Source: Platanthera guangdongensis | Taxonomy: Eukaryota > Streptophyta > Magnoliopsida > Asparagales > Orchidaceae | NCBI GenBank assembly: GCA_039583875.1 | Contig: CM077162.1 | Location: 60,990,822-61,054,821, forward strand | Direction of reading: 5' to 3' | DNA: 64,000 nt | Shown here: positions 53,440 to 62,993 of the stretch, in pieces | Numbering within the stretch: position 1 is the stretch's first letter | Layout of the letters: each line of letters starts with the position of its first letter | The notes under the pieces: generated by a model | The model's input: the letters and a program-made list of their open reading frames with translations, nothing else | What the model was told of the DNA's origin: nothing | The model's database searches: none | Program-made: the position numbers and the translations under genes

Positions 53440-54330
53440 TGAACTCGTAGAATTTTTGAGCAGGTAATGATTTGATCAAATGTCTGCCTCCCATTCAGCA
53501 GTTGGACAGAAGCTGAGTCTAACCTTCTGAGATTCAACTAAGTCTTTTAGGAAGTGATATTTTAGATCAATGTTTGTAGTATGATTATGAAAAATTGGAT
53601 TCTTTGAAATCCGAATTAATGATATATTGTCACACCAAACTCCAGTAATTGAATTTTCTTGGGTGACAGTGAGATCTATAGGTAATCTTCTTAGCCAGAT
53701 GGCTTCACACACTACAGCACATGGCACAACTTATACTATCTTCGATTTTCTAGATAATCATGATGTAGGATTGCATCCCAAGATGACATCATACCCACTC
53801 TTACTCTTTTTATCTTCCAGTGAACCTTCCCGGTCATTCTCCGTGTATCCTATCAACACAGGATGTTCACATTTTTTATTTTTAGTCCAATCTCCGTAGT
53901 ACCTTTTTGATATCTAAGAATTCTTGTTGTTGCGATCATGTGCTCAGAGGTGAGATTGCTCACGAATCGAGAGATAACACTCATGACATTCTCAATATCT
54001 GGTCAAGAATTTGTTAAATAGATAAGGAAGCCAATGATGCTTCTGTACTCTTCTGTGAGGTTGTTAGTTGGCTTTATGTTTTTGATCAATAATGAGTTGG
54101 TTGTCATGAGGCTTGAAATTCGATTACATTCAATTAGTTTGAATTTCTCAAGTAGAATTTTACCCTTATGGGGTCACACATGACATTTGTGAGGGCGATG
54201 CATGTACTTGGCTACAGTAGACAAGATCACCATTGCTTTCTATTTGCACGAGGACCATGAGATGGGGTTATTGTCAGAAAAGAAAGTATAGCCTCTTGTG
54301 CTTATTCGATCTTCTATGCCCCATGCAGAG
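53440..54330 (-). pseudogene. Copia RT/RNase H fragment
   Basis: On the minus strand the segment near 53730-53850 reads GYTENDREGSLEDKKSKSGY, then VVCEAIWLRRLPIDL and FHNHTTNIDLKYHFLKDLVES. These are copia RNase H motifs. The part to 54330 holds decayed RT C-terminal sequence with many stops. No LTRs could be assigned to it. It may be a truncated element or part of an older insertion. Confidence 0.8.
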
Positions 54331-54429
54331 GTGCAATGTCACCTAGAATTGGTTCAAAATATCCATATCAAAAAATCTACTTGTTGGTTTTGAGAGTCTC
54401 CTTATCCTAAGTATCAGGCTATGGGATAA

Positions 54430-54694
54430 TGTATTTTTACCATAATGGTAAAAGAGTGGATGCACCCAGATTTTGGGGAACCACTATAGTATTGGTGTCT
54501 TTTGTGTTGTGATTTTCTGTGTTGTGTTTGATGTGATATGTTTTATTTTTCGGCATTTATTTTTTAGCTAACTTCCTGTGGATACAAAATCTATGATAGG
54601 TCCAATTCAGTAACTTGTTTGAAATAAATATTTTAAATCTCTATTCACCCATATAGAATTCTCTAATGATTTGTTCAACTTGTTCATACTTTCA
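54430..54694 (+). repeat. Sirevirus 2 5' LTR, 3' part
   Basis: Contains the conserved LTR box (54456-54488) and a CTATTCACCC sequence, and ends ATACTTTCA, as the Sirevirus 1 LTR ends CACTTTCA. The left part is missing or unrecognisable, cut off by the copia fragment before 54330. Confidence 0.65.
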
Positions 54695-54711
54695 ATTAAT
54701 ATGAGAGAGAG
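54695..54711 (+). promoter_or_regulatory. Decayed primer-binding site, Sirevirus 2
   Basis: ATTAATATGAGAGAGAG occupies the place of ATTGGTATCAAAGC in Sirevirus 1, with several changes. Confidence 0.5.
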
Positions 54712-54989
54712 TTTTATCAAATAAAGGTTAACACTTTGATCAATAGTTCTGAATAGTTTAATTGATACACATAAAATTATAGAATATATTTTTAAAAATG
54801 AGTTATATTAACTTTAAATAATTTGCATTCACTAGACCTCCAGTATGTAACTTGAAAAGTTTACACTCTAAAAGGACAAAATAAAATTATATATAAATTT
54901 AATTGGGAATGAATTTTTAGTTCCAACCTTACAGGTCCGCTTATGCCTTATAAAAAGGATGTTAGTAGGAGAACAATAACAGAGCTTGT

Positions 54990-56290
54990 TCCCAGGGTTG
55001 AGTGGACAAAAGAAGAAAAGAAAGTAAAAGACTGAGATGTCAAAGCAATGAACATTATAGTGTCCTCTATATTAGATGAAATCTTCTAGAAGGTAGCTGA
55101 CTGCCAATTTTCAAAAAAAATCTAGGAGCCCTTATCTAAAATTGTTAATGGCAGTTCTGATTAAAGAAAGAATAAAAGGTCCCTTCACATATCCTAATAT
55201 GAGAACTTTCAGAAGAAGGCTGAAGAAAGTGTTATAGAAATGTATGAGAGATTCAACATCATTTTAAATGAACTCAATGGACTAGATAAGGAGATCTCTC
55301 TTACAGAGATAAATTACTAGCATCTCATGTGCTTCCCAAACATATGTGACTCAAGGATCTTGGCCATTAGGGAGTCCAGATGTCATAGGGAATTCACTAC
55401 TAATGACCTATTAGGCAAACTCAAGTCCTATGAACATCTCTAGAAGAGTAGGGCAGAGTCTGAAGTAAAGGACAAAATATCTACTCATAGAGAGAATTTG
55501 ATTCCTATAAAGTCAATTGATGGAGAGCCTTCAGTTTCTGAAGAAGAGATACTTAATTTCCAAGCCAGAAGGTTTAGAAGGTGGGTAAATACGGAGTACG
55601 CTATAATAAGGGACAGAAGCTCTAGCAAGCCAATATTTGATAAGACTCCCCAACAAGGAGGACAACTGCTTCGCCTGAAGACGAATCCAAGCCACATTGC
55701 TCATGACTGTCCTGAAGATAAAAAGGGCAAATCCAACGAAAAGGAGTACAAGATGTAGTCCTTCATGAAGAAGGACAAGAAGAAAGGTAATTGTATCATT
55801 GTAGAAACTCAGAGTGACTTAAACTTAGAATCAAACTATTCTTCTGAGAGTGAATATGAAGTTAGTGCTGAAGGATCCTGCATGATGTCTTTGGAAGGTT
55901 ACTGAGATGATGAAGATGATTAGGTATCCTACTTTGATGACTTAAATTTTTCTTCAAATGATTTTAAAAAAGATTTTAAGGATTTTGTAAACATCAACTA
56001 AAAGTTGAGAAATAAAAAAAAATCACTCAAAAAAGAATTAGAAGAATTAAGAAATGAAAATCACAATTATGTAAATTATGAACTTAGAGTTGAACTTGGT
56101 AGATTAGAAAAATAAATGACTGAATTGGATAAAGAAAATAAAACTTTAAAAGATGAGATAGCAAAGACAAAAGCCCATGAGAACTCACTGAATGACAGAA
56201 GCTCAAGAACATAACTGAGAATCTGACTATGATCTTAAATCACCTAGGATTGGATACTGAGATAACTAGTTTTGGAAAACTGTTCAACTC
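54990..56290 (+). pseudogene. gag: Sirevirus 2 Gag
   Basis: 55040-55290 reads DVKAMNIIVSSILDEIF, stop, KVADCQF and then MYERFNIILNELNGLDKEISL, the copia Gag domain. A knuckle remnant PSHIAHDCPEDKK is near 55690-55730. Acidic sequence and a coiled coil (LKKELEELRNENHNY, MTELDKENKTLKDEI) are at 56010-56190. The domain order matches Sirevirus 1. Confidence 0.8.
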
Positions 56291-56879
56291 ACTACTTGGA
56301 AAAACCCTATAACTTTCTTAAATCCAAAGAAAATTGACCTATAATCATAATAGATGATGTCCCTGAAAAATTATAGTTTTAACGGGGTCATCTCAGCTAA
56401 TAATAAGGGTATTCTAGGAAAGAAAGTCATAAAAAATAGTATCAAAATATAAAATTCTATATTTTGGGAATATGCATAGACTTCATCTTGATGCAACTCC
56501 ACAGATGCATCGAGATCTATACCATGTAGGCTTGGAATTACGACGACTTCATATCGACCCAACCTACCATATACGTCGACTCCCCACCGACACAACCAAA
56601 CAGATGTGTCGAATACTAGTAAAAGCAACTTTCTAGTGAAAAATCATAACAGGTTTAAAACTACGATGTCCACAGATTCTCATTATTTTAAACATAAATG
56701 CAACAATTGTTTGAGATAAGGATATGATGCTAGAATCATGTTTGTTTAATAGATGAACATTCTTCCATCCCAGGAGTTATCATGAAAGACCATCTTATAC
56801 TTTAATCATATCCTGCCATGGTAGAAGAAGTATTGGGTCCAATATAACCTAGGTCGCAGCTAAATTTTAATTGATGGTG

Positions 56880-59283
56880 CGGGTGAGGGACTACCCTTCC
56901 ACAAACCAGCTGTGGTATTTGGATAGTGGCTACTCCAGGAGAATGATTGGACAAAAAGAAATGCCGGAACATTATAAGGCTAAGATGACCCTAAGGTAAT
57001 CCTGAAATAGCTTATGGTCAAACAAAATGCTATGGTGTGATCAAAATTGGAGGCATCTCATTCTATAAGATAGCTTATGTTAAAGGGATTCATCATAACC
57101 ATATTTGTATTAGCCAGCTATGTAATGGTGATATATTCACGCACAACCTACATAAAATAGCCAACACAAAAATAGATGTAATAGTGTTATCTAGTTTTAG
57201 AAAGGAAATGTCCATTAGGTTGACTTCAGTTTAAATGTAAAATAAATCTATCTATTTAGTTCAGATATGGACAGAAATTAGCATAGACATAAGTAGCTTG
57301 GTCATCTAAACTATAAGACCATAGACAAAGTTTTCAAGAGTAATTTGGTTAGGGGCATGTCAAATACTAAGTTTAAAAAATTCAATCCATGTTAAGCTTG
57401 CTAGTTTAGTAAATAAACTAAATCACCATTCAAGCTAATTGGTAAAAATTATTCACCTAGAATTCTTTATTTATTACATATGGACCAATTTAACCAATCT
57501 CCACTCAAAGATTAGGGGAAAAGTCTTTCACCTTGGTAATTGTGTATGATTTTTTTATATTTAGTTGAGTGTTCTTTCTAAGAGCTAAGTCTGACACCTT
57601 TGGAATCCTCTCAAGACTCATTAATTAGGTTCAATCTAAATTTAACACTCCAATATCTTTGGTCAGATGTGAACATGATATAGGTTTTAAAAACTGTTAA
57701 TCTGTAGAATCTGTCAGGATGGAGGGAAAAGGCATCTTTTTAGCTCCAAAAACTACCGAACAAAATGGGATAGCTGAAAGGAAAAATAGAACTTTAATTG
57801 AATTATGAAGGACATTAGGCTGAGTCAAACTTGTCTAAGTCTTTCTGGGTAAAAGTAGTTAACACTGCTAACTATGTTCTAAATAGAAGGCTCATCCATA
57901 ATACTAAGCTTAAGACTCCCTATAAGCTATTGAAGGGAAAACTACTTATAATATCATCATTTAGGTTATTTGGTTGCACTTGCTATATTCTCAATAATGA
58001 AAAAATCCATCTTGCCAAATTTTACTAGAAAGATGATTATGGTATCTTCCTAGGATATTCATCATCTATCAAGGCCTATATGTACTATAATAAAAGGACA
58101 TTCAAGATAGAAGAGTCCGTTGAATGATGCTAATCCATCATCCATGGGGGAACTTCCACCAAAAGTATTTTGTAGGAAGAAAATCCTCTTGTTGCTGAGC
58201 TAGAAGTGCTATTTATAAAGGAAAATAGAGAAGAACCATATAAAGAGCACTATCATCAGTTGGATAATGCTGAATCTAACTCAATTGATGATAATTCTAT
58301 GGAACTATATAACGACATAGTTCACTCCTCAACTTAAATCCAAGAGCAAGATGATGAAATAAAAGTTGCCAATGACATTGAAGATTATGTAGAAGAGACT
58401 CCTGAAGAGATTGGTCCTACACATGAAGTAGCTAGAGCTCATCTAGAGAGGATAAATCTCAAGGATCACCGCTAATCTCAAGTGATAGGATACATGACTC
58501 TTGGAGTGAAAATTAGGAATCAACTATCAACTAAGTCTATACTATAATGCTTCCTTTCCAAATATAAACCCAATAGGTTTGAGGAATCAGATAATGATCC
58601 CCATTAGATTATTACAATGCAAGAATAACTAGCTGAGTTTGAAAGGAACGAGGTCTAGACCATACTGGAAAGGCCTAGAAATTAACCAATCATTGGAACA
58701 AAATGGGTATATAAAATAAGTTGGAATACAATGGAGTAATAGTCAGGAACAAGGTCAAACTAGTTGCTCATGGATATATGCAAGAGGTAGAAATATACTA
58801 TAACCAAAATTTTGCACTAGTTGTCATACTAAAGAAAATTAGGCTATTTTTTGTCTATACAATATATAAAAAGATTAAGGTATACCCGATGGATGTCAAG
58901 TGTGCCTTCCTCAATGACACTTTATAAGAAAAGATCTATGTGAAACAACCTCTAGGTTTTATCAATCCATCTTTCTTCTCTTATATTTATAAATTAGATA
59001 AAGTACTAAATGATCTAAAGCAAATTCCAATAGCTTGGTATAAGAATTTATCAACTATCCTCCTAAAACACTAATTCTCTAGAGGAAAGGTGAATAAAAT
59101 ACTATTCACTAGAACACAAACAACAATTACTTATAGTTCAAATCTATGAGGATGATATTATCTTTGTCTCAGTAGATCTAAGACTTTATAAAAGGTTTGC
59201 TGACCAAATGAAATATAGGTTTGAAATGAGTAATATTGGAGAGTTATCAATTTTCCTTAGTATCCAAGTGAAATAAAGTGATG
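56880..59283 (+). pseudogene. pol: Sirevirus 2 Pol: protease, integrase, RT first part
   Basis: Protease WYLDSGYSRRMIG is at 56910-56950 (Cys of DSGCS changed to Tyr). Pre-integrase LGHLNYKTIDKVFKSNLVRGM and core remnants lie at 57290-57560. The core Glu region TTEQNGIAERKNRT is at 57750-57790, then VLNRRLIHNTKLKTPYKLLKG. RT has VRNKVKLVAHGYMQEVE and YPMDVKCAFLNDTL (58740-58927). The YVDD box is decayed to a YEDDI-like segment near 59146. Stops are frequent. Between 56290 and 56880 is the Gag-protease linker with several TCGA-containing words. Confidence 0.85.
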
Positions 59284-59288
59284 AAGGC
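59284..59288. repeat. Target-site duplication, left copy, solo LTR in Sirevirus 2 RT
   Basis: AAGGC against AATGC at 61137-61141, one mismatch. Joining the flanks restores the RT segment SDEG followed by a decayed IFIS. Confidence 0.75.
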
Positions 59289-59617
59289 TGTTGGGTATTG
59301 TATCCACAATAACCCAGATTTGGTGAAGTCACCCTTGAATTAAGATGAATTAAGTTGTATTTGATGTCTTGTTTGAGTTATGTGTCTGCAGGACTAAATT
59401 GCCAAGTGTAGACCAATGTCAGTCTACAATGAGTCACTAAATATAGTACCATACAATGTAATCCCTCATTGTGTGATCCATGATGTTGACTCATGTGTAG
59501 CCTCTCTATTAGGATACACTTCATCTTTCAAGCACTAGAATTGATTGGAGAAAGAAGTGTTGTTGATTTTATAGAAGAAAGAAAAATTCTCATGAAGCAA
59601 AAATATTCTAAGTGTTT

Positions 59618-60298
59618 CACTCGAGTAGAAGATTATGTACTCGAGTTGAATACTTGGTAATTACTCGAGTAAGTCTGTCTGTACTCGAGTAAGGGAAATG
59701 GGTCTCGAATAGTCTAAACACTATCGAGTAGCCAAGTCTACTACTCGAGTAGAATTTCTCTTATTCTCGAGTTAAAAATTTTTCCTCTCAAAATATATTC
59801 CAAGTCTTTTACTCGAGTAGATAAGTCTTTTGTCTCGAGTTACAGAAGGAAGATTTTCCTGTTGTTTTACCACAGTCAAGTAGTTCAGTTCATGTACTCG
59901 AGTAGTCTTTCTACTACTCGAGTAGTCCAGCACTAATGCTCGAGTGATCAGATTTTTATCACGCAGAATTTTTCTAAGTCCTATACTTGAGTAATAATAT
60001 TCATATAACCGAATAGTTAATCTACTTCTCGAGTAGTCCAGCTCCAGTACTCGAGTAACAAGATTTCTTCTCCCAGAAAATCTGCTAAGTCTTTTTCTCG
60101 AATAATATTTCTAGTACTCGAGTAGTTCATCCCCACGTCTCGAGTAATCATATTAGCACTCGAGTAAGTCTTGTTCTACTTGAGTGATTACTCATCCTAT
60201 TCTGAATTTCCTCAAGGACTTCTACTCGAGTAGTCTGTTTCTATCCTCTCGAGTGATTATACTAGTACTCGAGTAGCTTATATTTCACTCGAGTATTT
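59618..60298. repeat. CTCGAG palindrome array
   Basis: CTCGAG occurs 20 times in about 680 bp, most often within CTACTCGAGTAG or TACTCGAGTAA. Several more sites are one base off (CTCGAAT, ACTTGAG). Spacing is irregular, about 20-60 bp. Confidence 0.97.
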
Positions 60299-60362
60299 CA
60301 ATAAACTTTTCCAGAATTTCGCGAAGTCCATAACCGACGGTATTTTCAAATGTCGTGATGTG

Positions 60363-60373
60363 ATTGGTCCACG
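60363..60373 (+). promoter_or_regulatory. ERSE-II-type element with overlapping G-box
   Basis: ATTGGTCCACG is an exact match to ERSE-II (ATTGG-N-CCACG), the ER-stress element recognised by bZIP factors with NF-Y. CACGTG (60370-60375) and TACGTCA (60376-60382) overlap or abut it. It is 41 bp upstream of the TATA box. Function is inferred from the match only. Confidence 0.65.
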
Positions 60374-60413
60374 TGTACGTCATTAATGATAATTATGATC
60401 GTTAGGGAGATCT

Positions 60414-60422
60414 TATATAAGG
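60414..60422 (+). promoter_or_regulatory. TATA box, solo LTR in Sirevirus 2
   Basis: TATATAAGG, with the CTCGAG array and ERSE-II element upstream. Confidence 0.75.
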
Positions 60423-61136
60423 TCTTGTCAAATAATTTAACCCTAATAACAAGCTGTCAAGAATTATTCTAAGTTTTTTGAATCTTATTTTCTATTTCTA
60501 AAAACGGAAGTCGATGCCCTCTTCATCGTGCAAATCGTCTAGGGTTTTCGACTCAACAAGATTTAGATCAAGGTTAACTTACAGATCGAGATTGTTCTCC
60601 AACTCCTCATCATCTCTTGGATCGTGTGAGTCAAAGATATTCCAGATCCAGATCTTGTCGAGCCTCTTCTTCAACTATTTCTGAAAAAGCCGCAAAGATC
60701 AAAGAAGAAGACTTTGGCCGAAAGTTTCCAGATCTGAGAAAAATTTTCTATTTGTATTTAAAATTTTCTCCTTTTATTTTTGTAGGCGATTCTTCTATGA
60801 GTGTAGGAGCTTTTGTCTCCGATTTGTTGGAAGTTTTTTATCTTCTCAGTGTAGATCCGTGTTGTGGATCAAAGATTGTAGGAACTTTGTTACGAGGTGT
60901 AGTATTGGTTTTCAATCCGAGATAGTGGAGTAGCCGAGTCTAGTGCTTTGCTAGATCAGTGAGGGAAAGTGGATGTACCCAAGGTTGGGGAACCACTCTA
61001 AATCTCTTGTCATCTGTGAATGCTTGGTAGATTTTTGTCTGCATTGAGCTCTAAATTTTTTATTCCCCAAAAAGACGCACAGCTCATCTATTCACCCCCC
61101 TCTAGGTGATTTAGGTAGACAACTGTATAACTTTCA

Positions 61137-61141
61137 AATGC
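61137..61141. repeat. Target-site duplication, right copy, solo LTR in Sirevirus 2 RT
   Basis: AATGC against AAGGC at 59284-59288. Confidence 0.75.
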
Positions 61142-61750
61142 ATCTTCATATCCTAGTCTAAATATATAAAAGAACTAATCAAAACAGTTTGGGATAGAAA
61201 ATGCCTCCACCGTGAAAACCCTTATGGTTACCAATGTAGTAATTTATAGAGATGAATCACGTCAATCCATTGACCAAAAAAATATTAGAGAAATCATTGT
61301 CTCTCTTCTCTACCTAACAACAAGTACGTCAGACGTAATGTTTGCCACAAGTGTAAGTGCTATATTCCAAGTTGACCCCAAAGAATCAAACTTGAGTTTT
61401 TTTAAAAAGAACTCTAAGATATCTCAAGGGCACACAAAAACTTGGGATATGGTATCCAATAGAATCTGAATTTGAGTTATATGAATACTCAGATACAGAT
61501 TAATCTGTATGCAAACTAAATAAAAAAAGTACTTTAGAAACTTGTCAAATCCTGCGTTCCAGACTAACATCTTGGTTTAGCAAAAAGCAAACCTCAGTCT
61601 TTACTTCCACAACAGAGGTTGAATATATAGCTTTTGGAAGTTGTTGTTCACTATTGGGTCCATTGATCCCAATGGCACTGATTTGAATAGGTCAAACATG
61701 TCAATAAGATAGACATAATTGTATTTAATATATGGTTAAGTTCATGCATA
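61142..61750 (+). pseudogene. Sirevirus 2 RT end and RNase H
   Basis: Continues the RT with [21 protein letters not shown] and FQVDPKESNLSF, then RNase H remnants (KSTLETCQILRSRLTSW, TSTTEVEYIAFGSCCS). After 61650 a HVNKIDIIVFN-like piece suggests the C-terminal RNase H with an internal deletion. Confidence 0.8.
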
Positions 61751-61810
61751 CAGGTTAGTCTTTTTCACAATGATTAGATAGCTAGTTCAAGAGATAATGA
61801 TAGGTGGACT

Positions 61811-61821
61811 AAAGGTGGAGC
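61811..61821 (+). promoter_or_regulatory. Polypurine tract, Sirevirus 2
   Basis: AAAGGTGGAGC directly before TGGAAAC. It shares AGGTGGAG with the Sirevirus 1 tract. Confidence 0.6.
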
Positions 61822-61847
61822 TGGAAACTCAAAAAATTAACTAAGTC

Positions 61848-62400
61848 CAAAAGCATTGTGTGAGGCAATCTCACTCAATGCCATCCAGCTAATAATATTG
61901 AGAGAAGGCAGGCAGGAAAATTACCTAAGTCCAAAAGCGTTGAGTGAGGCAAGCTTACTAAACGCCATTCAGCAAAAAGCATTGTGACAGTTGAGACCGC
62001 TGCGAAGAAAGTGCTGAGACAGTCAAAAATGTTGACTAAGGCAAAAATCGCTGAGATAGCTGAGACCGCTGAGAAGAAAGCATTGAGATCACAGAGAAAA
62101 GCCTGAGAAAATCGGCCAAGTCCAAAAGCGTTGCGTGAGCTCAACTCACTAAACGACATACAACAAGAAGCGTTGAGTCAAGGTTATCCTATCATAGCCT
62201 TACTGTGAAGAATCCAAAAAAATGGCTAAGTTCAGAAGTGTTGAGTGAGCTCAACTAACTCAACTCCATACAACTAGAAGTGTTGAGTCAAGGTTATCCT
62301 ATCAAAGCCTTACTGTGAAGAATTTAGAAAATCTGTTAAGTTCAAAATCGTTGAGAGAGACAAGCTCACTTAACGCACTCAACGCCATCAAGCAAAGCAG
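61848..62400. repeat. Direct repeats in Sirevirus 2 3' LTR
   Basis: The word AAGTCCAAAAGCGTTGAGTG recurs in decayed form at 61849, 61926, 62108 and 62225, each followed by GAGGCAA or GAGCTCAACTC. Segments 62107-62219 and 62220-62331 are a tandem duplication of about 112 bp, sharing AAGGTTATCCTATCA and GCCTTACTGTGAAGAAT. Confidence 0.85.
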
Positions 62401-62437
62401 AAGAAATTTATAAGTCTAGAATCACTGAGTCTAACAT

Positions 62438-62790
62438 TCGTCGAGCTGAGCTTAGCTCTCGTCGACCGGAGTTCAGAGTTCGTTGATCTCATCTTTTACC
62501 TATAAGAAGGACTTAACAATCAGAATCGTCGACCAGAGCTTATCTTTTGTAGACCGGAGTTCAGAGTTCGTCGATCTCAGCTTTTACCTATAAGAAGGAC
62601 TCAGCATTCAGAATCGTCAATAGGAGCTCAGATTTTGTCGAGCTGAGCTCGAAGTTCGTCCACCTAAGCCCAAATCTAAAGAAAGAACTGAGCTAAGAGA
62701 ATTCGTCGATCTCAGCTTCACTGTTACGTAAAACTGAGTTCAGATTTCGTTGAGCTAAGCTTGAAGTTCGTCGAACGCAGGATTTCAAAA
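62438..62790. repeat. TCGTCGA motif cluster in Sirevirus 2 3' LTR
   Basis: Units such as TTCGTCGAGCTGAGC, TCGTCGACCGGAG and GTTCGTCGATCTCAGC occur about a dozen times, some decayed. This is the same core and the same GAGCTGAG continuation as in Sirevirus 1 LTRs. Confidence 0.85.
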
Positions 62791-62984
62791 AGGTTAGTTG
62801 ATTTTTGCCAAGCACAGAATGATGCTGACTCTGTAAAGTCAATAAATCAACAAAGTTCAGATTCGATGTATATCGACATTAACGTCGTCGTCCGTCTACA
62901 ATGGATCTCAAGTTAATAGAGCTGAGGTTTTGACCACCGTTAAAACTGAGACATGTGTCGATCATCTCGCCAATGTGACATGAT

Positions 62985-62993
62985 TATAAATTG
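62985..62993 (+). promoter_or_regulatory. TATA box, Sirevirus 2 3' LTR
   Basis: TATAAATTG, with CCAAT at 62970-62974 and the TCGTCGA cluster upstream. Confidence 0.6.

Larger units (their letters stand above)
59289..61136 (+). mobile_element. Solo LTR of a Sirevirus-type element, with CTCGAG array
   Basis: 1848 bp from TGTTGGGTATTG to ACTTTCA, no interior, near-perfect 5-bp duplication. It has a CTCGAG array (59618-60298), an ERSE-II match (60363-60373), a TATA box (60414-60422), the conserved Sirevirus LTR box (60969-60998) and the ATTCACCCCCCTCTAGG end segment. A 102-codon ORF at 60617-60925 lies in the transcribed leader and has no recognisable domain. Confidence 0.9.

Noticed and set aside
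53976..54330. Separate gene on the minus strand after the copia RNase H scrap
   Set aside because: It reads as decayed copia RT sequence with many stops.
60617..60925. 102-codon ORF in the solo LTR leader as a gene
   Set aside because: No motif, low complexity at its start, and its position in the LTR leader makes chance more likely. It would merit a second look only if conserved in sister LTRs.
59289..61136. A complete small element instead of a solo LTR
   Set aside because: One TG...CA unit with one TATA box and no primer site or polypurine tract, and it aligns in layout with Sirevirus LTRs, so it is a single LTR.
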